The notes below the pieces were generated by a model. It did no database searches. It had not been told where the DNA came from and saw only the letters and a list, made by a program, of their open reading frames with translations. 45,044 nucleotides of DNA, taken from Vibrionales bacterium SWAT-3 (GTDB lineage Bacteria; Pseudomonadota; Gammaproteobacteria; Enterobacterales; Vibrionaceae). Of the stretch, positions 39,201 through 45,044 are shown piece after piece; within the stretch, counting starts at the first letter, position 1, and every line of letters begins with the position of its first letter. The DNA is taken from positions 1 through 45,044 of the forward strand of contig AAZW01000038.1 of NCBI GenBank assembly GCA_000169995.1, written 5' to 3'. The position numbers and the translations under genes were made by a program.

Positions 39201-39428
39201 AGTCACACTCCACAATTAGAATTATATTTTATTATTAGGGGTATCACTTAATCTGGCGTTTGAATCGCGTTTTTTAACACTTTTCTACTAACGAGTTAAG
39301 CAAAGGTAATGCATTCATTTATTGTAAAAGCATTATTGAAAAATGGTTAATTGTTTTGGAGGTGGTAAGAGGTGAAATGTTTGATTATGTGATTAAGATT
39401 CCTTTTAACTCACTAGGCATGCCAAGCT

Positions 39429-39647
39429 TTACAGAGCTTCTAACTTAATAAACTTATTTTTTTGGTCAATTGTCAGCCTAAATTGCCCTCTAACCCCTAT
39501 TTGTGTAAGAAAAGGTCTGAACCGAGTTGCAGGTAACTGAATACGCAATCCTGTTGTTGTCATTACTTGTACTTTACTTGCCGCACCAGAATAACTGGCC
39601 AAAAACTGCTGATATGAGATGTTAAGTTGGAAAATATAGTGATTCAT
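39429..39647 (-). CDS. DUF2835 family protein
   Basis: A 72-residue soluble protein that starts MNHYIFQLNISYQQFLASYSG and continues with VQVMTTTGLRIQLPATRFRPFLT and a basic end. It fits the DUF2835 family; function unknown. The start is ATG 39647; the longer frame to 39689 runs through the promoter region. It stands between the pepN terminator and gdhB, with gaps of about 200 bp on each side and no terminator of its own seen. Confidence 0.82.
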   Translation of the reverse strand: MNHYIFQLNISYQQFLASYSGAASKVQVMTTTGLRIQLPATRFRPFLTQIGVRGQFRLTIDQKNKFIKLEAL

Positions 39648-39760
39648 ACGATACCTGTATAAATATACAGTGCCGGTGTTTTTTGGCACTTAACGATGTC
39701 TGACAGTGAGACTGAGCTTGAAACTGTTCTAGCTTATCGAAAATTCGATGAGCCAGAAAC

Positions 39761-39796
39761 AAAAAATCAGTGGCAGATATTCTCTACCACTGATGA
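39761..39796 (-). terminator. pepN terminator
   Basis: ATCAGTGG / CCACTGAT hairpin with a 13-nt loop, followed on the minus strand by six T; about 60 bases after the pepN stop codon. Confidence 0.8.
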
Positions 39797-39853
39797 CTTT
39801 TCTTTGGAAGTAAACAGTTTATAAGTAAACCGTTAGCCTTGAGAACTCTTAAC

Positions 39854-42460
39854 TTAAGCTTCTAGTGCTTTCGCTACTTTCTCAAATAAGTCTTTTGCTA
39901 GGTTATCCATGTTCTTCAATGTCTCAAGTTCCTGCTTGATAAGAGCTTGGCGATCATCATCATACTTACGGAATTTAAGCAGTGGATCAATCAGACGTGA
40001 AGCAACTTGCGGGTTACTGCTGTTTAGCTCACGTAAGATCTCACCAGCAAATGCGTAGCCCTGACCTGATTTGTCATGGAACTGAACCGGGTTCATGTTT
40101 AAGAACGAACCGACCAGGTTACGAGTACGGTTTGGGTTCTTTAAGCTGAACGCTTGATGTGACATAGACTCTTTGATCACTTCAAGGGCATTTGAACTTG
40201 GGTTTGTACCTTGCAATGCAAACCACTTATCCATAACAAGACCATCGTGTTTCCACTTGTCACTGTAATCCGCCATCAAGGCTTCACGACATGGTAGTTG
40301 CGCACTGTTTGCCGCGCCCATTGCTGCCATGGTGTCAGTCATGTTGTTTGCCGTTTGATACATCTCAACTACCAAGTCGTTACCTTGCTCAGTGTGAGCT
40401 AAGTAACTTAGGCAAACTTTACGTAGAGTACGCTTACCAATCGAATCGTGATCGATCGTGTATTCCGTTAGCGCGTGGCTGTGATAAACCGCTGCTAACT
40501 CGTCTTCAAGTTCTGCAGCTAGTGCTACTTTCATCGAGTTAAGGACCGATGCGACCGCATCAATATCAACACGCTCGTACCAACCCGATACTTCATTGTG
40601 GCTTGGCAGTGACAGCACTTCTGCAATAAACGCAGGCTCTAGTGAATCACTCAGCAGTACGCCACGGAATGCGTCAACAACAGAATCAGAAAGCTCAAAC
40701 GCTTGACCCTGTTGAACCTTCTCAACGTTACTGCGGATGTACTTCGCTAATAGCATTTGACCCGCATCCCAACGAGAGAACTCATTGCGAGCATTCACCA
40801 TCAAGAAGATCAGCTCTTCATCTGAATAATCGTATTCCAATTTCACTGGCGCAGAAAATTCACGCAGCAATGATGGCACTGGTTTCTCGCTTACGTTCTC
40901 GAACACAAAAGTTTGTTCCGCTTCTTTCACGTCTAACACGTTATGAACTGGCTCACCGTTACATTGTAACTCAACAACATCACCCGACGCAGTGTACAAC
41001 TCGATATCTAGAGGGATATGCAAAGCCTGCTTTTCAGCTTGTTCGTGAGTTGGCGCCGTTACTTGGCGAGTTGTTAATGTGTACTGTTTCTTCTCTGCGT
41101 CGTAATGGCTTTCAACAGATAGCGTCGGCGTACCAGACTGGCTGTACCATAAACGGAACTGAGACAGGTCAACACCCGATGCATCTTCCATTGCGGCAAC
41201 AAAATCTTCACACGTTGCTGCCGTGCCATCGTGACGTTCGAAGTACAGTTTCATGCCTTTTTGGAAACCGTCTTCACCCAACAATGTGTGGATCATACGG
41301 ATCACTTCACTGCCCTTTTCGTACACGGTCAATGTATAGAAGTTATTAATTTCTATCACTTTTTCAGGACGAATTGGGTGAGACATTGGGCTTGCATCTT
41401 CGGCAAATTGTGGACCGCGAATGATACGCACATTGTTGATACGGTTTACTGCGCGAGAGCCAAGATCCGATGAGAACTCTTGGTCACGGAATACCGTTAG
41501 ACCTTCTTTCAAACTTAACTGGAACCAATCACGACAAGTCACTCGGTTACCTGTCCAGTTATGGAAGTATTCATGGCCAATTACCGCTTCAATACCTAAG
41601 TAATCGGTATCCGTTGCGGTTTGGTCGTTCGCCAAAACAAACTTAGAGTTAAATACGTTCAAGCCTTTGTTTTCCATCGCACCCATGTTGAAGAAATCTA
41701 CCGCGACGATCATGTAGATATCTAGGTCGTACTCTAAGTTGAAACGCTCTTCATCCCACTTCATTGAATTAATCAAAGACACCATTGCATGGTTTGCACG
41801 GTCTAGGTTGCCTTTATCAACAAAGATTTCTAGGTCAACTTTGCGACCCAATTGCGTGGTGTATGCGTCACGAAGTACATCGAAGTCACCGGCTACGAGT
41901 GCAAACAAGTACGCTGGTTTTGGATGCGGGTCTTGCCATTTCACCCAATGACGACCATTTTCTGCCTCGCCTTCATCAACACGGTTACCGTTACTTAATA
42001 AGAACGGGTTCTCTGCTTTGTCGGCGATAACTGTTGTTGTGAATTTCGCCAACACATCTGGACGGTCCATGTAGTAAGTAATACGACGGAAACCTTCGGC
42101 TTCACACTGAGTACAGAAAGCGCCGCCTGACTTGTATAAACCTTCTAGTGCACTGTTACCTTCTGGGTTCACTTCAGTAACGATGGTTAACGTAAACTCC
42201 TTCGGAAGATCAGTTAACGTTAGTTGAGTTTCAGACAGCTCGTATTGCGTCCACTCGTTGCCTTCAACCAACACAGAAACCAACTTCAAGCCTTCACCAT
42301 CCAGTACTAATGTTGAGCTGTCTTTTTCTTGCTTAACACTAGACACCGCAGTAATGATGGATGCTGAATCGTATAAATCGAAAGTAAGATCGATTTCAGA
42401 AATAGTGTGAGATGGTGATTGATAATCTTTACGATACTTGGCTTGAGGTGTATGTGCCAT
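39854..42460 (-). CDS. pepN: Aminopeptidase N, PepN
   Basis: PepN is a cytoplasmic zinc aminopeptidase (M1 family) that finishes degradation of peptides from the ATP-dependent proteases. The 868-residue protein has the substrate-binding GAMEN motif, the zinc site HEYFHNW (H296, E297, H300) with the third ligand E319 in LKEGLTVF, nearly the same numbering as in E. coli (870 residues), and the long helical C-terminal domain. It has its own terminator and a 218-bp upstream gap. Confidence 0.97.
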   Translation of the reverse strand: MAHTPQAKYRKDYQSPSHTISEIDLTFDLYDSASIITAVSSVKQEKDSSTLVLDGEGLKLVSVLVEGNEWTQYELSETQLTLTDLPKEFTLTIVTEVNPEGNSALEGLYKSGGAFCTQCEAEGFRRITYYMDRPDVLAKFTTTVIADKAENPFLLSNGNRVDEGEAENGRHWVKWQDPHPKPAYLFALVAGDFDVLRDAYTTQLGRKVDLEIFVDKGNLDRANHAMVSLINSMKWDEERFNLEYDLDIYMIVAVDFFNMGAMENKGLNVFNSKFVLANDQTATDTDYLGIEAVIGHEYFHNWTGNRVTCRDWFQLSLKEGLTVFRDQEFSSDLGSRAVNRINNVRIIRGPQFAEDASPMSHPIRPEKVIEINNFYTLTVYEKGSEVIRMIHTLLGEDGFQKGMKLYFERHDGTAATCEDFVAAMEDASGVDLSQFRLWYSQSGTPTLSVESHYDAEKKQYTLTTRQVTAPTHEQAEKQALHIPLDIELYTASGDVVELQCNGEPVHNVLDVKEAEQTFVFENVSEKPVPSLLREFSAPVKLEYDYSDEELIFLMVNARNEFSRWDAGQMLLAKYIRSNVEKVQQGQAFELSDSVVDAFRGVLLSDSLEPAFIAEVLSLPSHNEVSGWYERVDIDAVASVLNSMKVALAAELEDELAAVYHSHALTEYTIDHDSIGKRTLRKVCLSYLAHTEQGNDLVVEMYQTANNMTDTMAAMGAANSAQLPCREALMADYSDKWKHDGLVMDKWFALQGTNPSSNALEVIKESMSHQAFSLKNPNRTRNLVGSFLNMNPVQFHDKSGQGYAFAGEILRELNSSNPQVASRLIDPLLKFRKYDDDRQALIKQELETLKNMDNLAKDLFEKVAKALEA

Positions 42461-42546
42461 GACGAGTTCCTTTTGATCGTTATACGTAATAATTTTTTAA
42501 CTGTATATATCTAAAGGTTGATCGCCAATAAAACAAGGGGAATATT

Positions 42547-42579
42547 AAAAAAAGGAGGCATTGTAGGAAAATGCCTCCA
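42547..42579 (-). terminator. Terminator after the two-repeat secreted protein gene
   Basis: GGAGGCATT / AATGCCTCC hairpin with a 7-nt loop, followed on the minus strand by seven T. Confidence 0.88.
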
Positions 42580-42678
42580 TGTTTTGCTATTTTATCAATC
42601 AAATCAGACAGGAACGACTAAGAAATGAACTGTGCACAATATTATCAACGAGTACCACTTTACTGCTAAAACTCACGA

Positions 42679-43362
42679 TTATCGGATGCGATTCAGCACC
42701 GCAAACATATCTCCCTCTTCACCTTGTAGCGTTAACACATCGCTGTTCAGTGTATATCGAGTGCCGTGTTCACCGTTTTCATAAAGTAACACTAGTTGGT
42801 CGCCTTCGGTGTAATACACCCCGCGACGAATAACTTCGCCACCTTCTTCATCAGACACGCGGAACATGAAGATAAAGTCAGGCTGCAAAACCAAATCCAT
42901 TTTTTGGATGTTACTCGCTCTTAAATCGCTACCCGATAGCTCAGCGCTAGACCAAATACCCGCCAGTGCGTTGGGTAATGCTTTAGTAAACATCACACCA
43001 TTAAGATTCAGCATATTGTGGTTGCTGCTGTAAGAATAGACTTGAGGCTCAGACGTGTTCAGACCCAGAATAATTGTGTCTTCATTGGCATTATATAAAC
43101 CTTCCCAATGGTCGACACTATAGTCTTTTTTCTGGATATCGATAGTAAACGAGTAATTGGAATCGAGAGTCAGCTTTATTGCTCTAAAGTTTTCAGTGCC
43201 TTGCTCCGGATCTGGATTCATTAAATACCAGTCACCAAGCAACAAAGGAAGGTCAAAATGGGATAAGTTACTATCACTTTTTGATTGCTGACCGTTAGGA
43301 GTAACTTCACTCCCAAAAGCAGAAAAACTTAAACAAGATAAAAATAGTAGAATCCATTTCAT
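42679..43362 (-). CDS. Secreted protein with two related beta-rich repeats
   Basis: A 227-residue exported protein with a signal peptide (MKWILLFLSCLSFSAFG, cleavage near residue 17). The mature part seems to hold two related domains of about 90 residues. Each begins with a Trp-containing element (LLGDWYLMNPD and LAGIWSSAELS), then a strand ending in F-x-F/I (LDSNYSFTIDI and LQPDFIFMFRV), a G-x-Y element (WEGLYNANEDTIILG and RRGVYYTEGDQLVLL) and a final strand with L-x-L-x-G (MLNLNGVMF and VLTLQGEEG). This looks lipocalin-like or like small beta-barrel domains. I do not recognise a named family. The start is ATG 43362 after GAGGGGG; the longer frame to 43434 is not needed. Confidence 0.75.
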   Translation of the reverse strand: MKWILLFLSCLSFSAFGSEVTPNGQQSKSDSNLSHFDLPLLLGDWYLMNPDPEQGTENFRAIKLTLDSNYSFTIDIQKKDYSVDHWEGLYNANEDTIILGLNTSEPQVYSYSSNHNMLNLNGVMFTKALPNALAGIWSSAELSGSDLRASNIQKMDLVLQPDFIFMFRVSDEEGGEVIRRGVYYTEGDQLVLLYENGEHGTRYTLNSDVLTLQGEEGDMFAVLNRIR

Positions 43363-43540
43363 AAGCGCCCCCTCGTTTTTCTTTAAGCTTAGGCACGTAA
43401 TGAATAGAAAGCGAAAAAATACGATCCAAGTCACTAAATTTTAAATGCGAAGTAACTTAAATGTCATTATTTGCCAAACAGAAATCTAGAAAACTCACAG
43501 GACATTCCCTTACTAACTAGCAATAAAAACCAAAAGAAAC

Positions 43541-43570
43541 ATAGAGATAGAGATAGAGATAGAGATAGAG
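43541..43570. repeat. Hexanucleotide microsatellite, five copies of ATAGAG
   Basis: Five perfect units in the 278-bp gap between prc and the two-repeat protein gene, about 180 bases upstream of the start of the latter. Such runs can vary in number by slippage. Confidence 0.95.
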
Positions 43571-43592
43571 ACACATCAGACCGAACAGATAC

Positions 43593-43622
43593 AAAAAAAG
43601 CGAGCCAAAGCTCGCTTTTTAA
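43593..43622. terminator. prc terminator
   Basis: Perfect hairpin AAAAAGCGAGC / GCTCGCTTTTT with a 4-nt loop, flanked by A and T runs on both sides; 20 bases after the prc stop codon. Confidence 0.92.
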
Positions 43623-43640
43623 TTTCAACAGGCGGTAAGC

Positions 43641-45044
43641 CTATTTCTTTATCATATCTAGCATGATTGCAACCGACTCATCAAGATAAGCGTCAGGGGC
43701 TTCATAGTCGTTCGGAACATCGTCCAACGTTTTGAAAGGCTCTAACTTAGCGACTTTTTGACGTTGATTAATACGTTCTAAACGAAGTGCTTCCGCATCA
43801 TCACTCTCTTGCTGGCGAACCTTTTCATTCAGAGAAAGTTCGTTGTCGTCTTTATCCGCCTTATACTTTTCAATATCTTGCGCAATAAAGCCGAATTCCA
43901 TGTCTGTCGCGATACGAGCTTGGTGTTTAGCCGTTAACGCCGCGACTTTCTCATCATTACGCTGTAACACTGAGTACTTCGCTTTGTCGATGCTATCCCA
44001 AGGCAGTGCATTATCTTCAACACTTTCACCTGTATCTGCTGGATCAATCGGCGTTGGGTATGCAATATCAGGAACTACCCCTTTGTTTTGCGTACTACCA
44101 CCATTGATACGGTAGAATTTTTGGATTGTGTATTGAACATAGCCTAACTCTTTATCGAACAAATCATAGATATGATTCAAAGAACGATGCTGTTGTACCG
44201 TTCCTTTACCAAAAGAGTTTTCGCCCAGAATAATCGCTCGACCGTAATCCTGCATTGCTGCAGCAAAGATCTCTGATGCCGATGCACTGTAGCGATTAAC
44301 TAAAACCGTTAGCGGGCCTTGGTAGCTAATCTTGCCATCGGTGTCACTGTTCACTTTGACACGACCATAGCTGTCACGAACTTGGACAACAGGTCCCTCT
44401 TTGATAAATAGACCAGAGAGTTCCGTTGCTTCGGTCAATGCACCGCCACCATTGTTTCGAAGATCGACAATAATACCTTCAACACCTTGCTCTTTAAGCT
44501 CAGTGATCAGTTTGTCGGTATCTTTAGAAAGGCCAACGTAGAAACTTGGCACTTCTAGTACACCAATCTTCTTGCCATCTTTCTCGATAACTTCTGATTT
44601 AACAGCACGGTCTTCTAGACGAATCTTATCACGAACAATTGTGACAACGTGACTTTTTGCATCTTTACCATCAGGTAAGATCTGCAGCTTCACTTTAGTC
44701 CCTTTCGGGCCTTTAATAAGTTGTACTACATCGTCTAAGCGCCAGCCGATAACATCAACAATCTCTTCTCCATCTTGACCAACGCCGACAATACGATCGC
44801 CATCGCTCAATTGTTTACTGTTTGACGCAGGGCCACCAGCAACTAAAGAACGGATAACGGTGTAGTCGTCTGTCATTTGAAGCACAGCACCAATCCCTTC
44901 TAGAGAAAGATTCATCTCAGATTGGAATTGCTCTGCATTTCTTGGAGAAAGGTAGCTAGTGTGAGGATCGACCTCTCGTGCAAATGCGTTCATGTAGATC
45001 TGGAAAGCATCTTCATTATGCGATTGCGTAATACGCTTCATCGC
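43641..45044 (-). CDS. prc: Tail-specific (C-terminal processing) protease Prc, 5' part missing
   Basis: Prc is a periplasmic serine protease that degrades proteins by their C-termini, among them MepS and SsrA-tagged proteins. The frame runs through the right edge, so the visible part is about 467 of an expected 660-680 residues, and the signal peptide and N-terminal helical part lie outside. The visible part has FAREVDPHTSYLSPRNAEQF, a PDZ domain (about residues 45-135 of the visible part, GIGAVLQMTDDYTV onward), then the catalytic domain with DLRNNGGGALTEA, the Ser in NRYSASASEIFAAAMQ and the Lys in GENSFGKGTVQQ, and a helical C-terminal part (DUF3340 type) with EDNALPWDSID. Confidence 0.95.
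   Translation of the reverse strand, partial: AMKRITQSHNEDAFQIYMNAFAREVDPHTSYLSPRNAEQFQSEMNLSLEGIGAVLQMTDDYTVIRSLVAGGPASNSKQLSDGDRIVGVGQDGEEIVDVIGWRLDDVVQLIKGPKGTKVKLQILPDGKDAKSHVVTIVRDKIRLEDRAVKSEVIEKDGKKIGVLEVPSFYVGLSKDTDKLITELKEQGVEGIIVDLRNNGGGALTEATELSGLFIKEGPVVQVRDSYGRVKVNSDTDGKISYQGPLTVLVNRYSASASEIFAAAMQDYGRAIILGENSFGKGTVQQHRSLNHIYDLFDKELGYVQYTIQKFYRINGGSTQNKGVVPDIAYPTPIDPADTGESVEDNALPWDSIDKAKYSVLQRNDEKVAALTAKHQARIATDMEFGFIAQDIEKYKADKDDNELSLNEKVRQQESDDAEALRLERINQRQKVAKLEPFKTLDDVPNDYEAPDAYLDESVAIMLDMIKK

Noticed and set aside
40642..41349. A 235-codon open frame on the plus strand.
   Set aside because: It lies entirely inside pepN on the other strand, and its protein has the His/Arg/Gln-rich look of an antisense frame.

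Overview
The window reads as a stretch of the larger chromosome of a Vibrio, most like the Splendidus clade. The species is a guess; the genus rests on gene content and order. Typical vibrio features are ttcA-uspE-fnr-ccoSI-fixH-ccoPQON followed by a FIST protein and hybrid kinase, then matP / Lon-like protease / fabA / rmf, and rlmKL-grx-uup-DUF3466, zapC, pyrD, gdhB, pepN and prc. Nearly all of it is core chromosome. No prophage, CRISPR array, tRNA or rRNA gene was seen.

Left part (1-16257). A membrane protein cut by the window edge, a Bax-like glucosaminidase, a DUF2987 secreted protein and ttcA lie on the plus strand and converge on uspE. Next comes a minus-strand respiration block: ccoNOQP (cbb3 oxidase subunits), fixH, ccoI, ccoS and a SafE-type membrane protein (oxidase assembly and copper supply), then fnr, the oxygen-sensing regulator, and uspE. 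The fnr gene is broken here: a 16-bp unit in the codons of the iron-sulfur ligand region is present three times instead of once, a 32-bp expansion that shifts the frame. Divergent from ccoN lie a small membrane-anchored protein, a NosP-like FIST sensor and a hybrid histidine kinase like VpsV of V. cholerae, probably a nitric oxide signalling pair.

Middle (16258-21586). A gap of about 1 kb carries a sequence that closely fits a XerCD dif site (exact XerD arm), so the chromosome 1 terminus may lie here. Then come a small outer membrane barrel, a DUF2971 protein, a probable HDOD protein, a TolA domain III-like secreted protein, a DUF3634 protein and matP, the Ter macrodomain organiser, which has a matS-like sequence just upstream.

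Right part (21587-45044). The Lon-like protease gene leads to fabA, whose promoter carries recognisable FadR and FabR sites. A complete IS3-family element (23837-25128, 3-bp target repeat TTA) sits between the fabA stop codon and the fabA terminator. After rmf, the genes are on the minus strand: the rlmKL-grx-uup-DUF3466 operon; zapC; pyrD with a PurR-like box and a leader hairpin; gdhB; a DUF2835 gene; pepN; a two-repeat secreted protein; and prc, cut by the right edge. The 508-bp gap between zapC and rlmKL holds a perfect-core ARG box, an imperfect palindrome and a possible ten-residue peptide gene.
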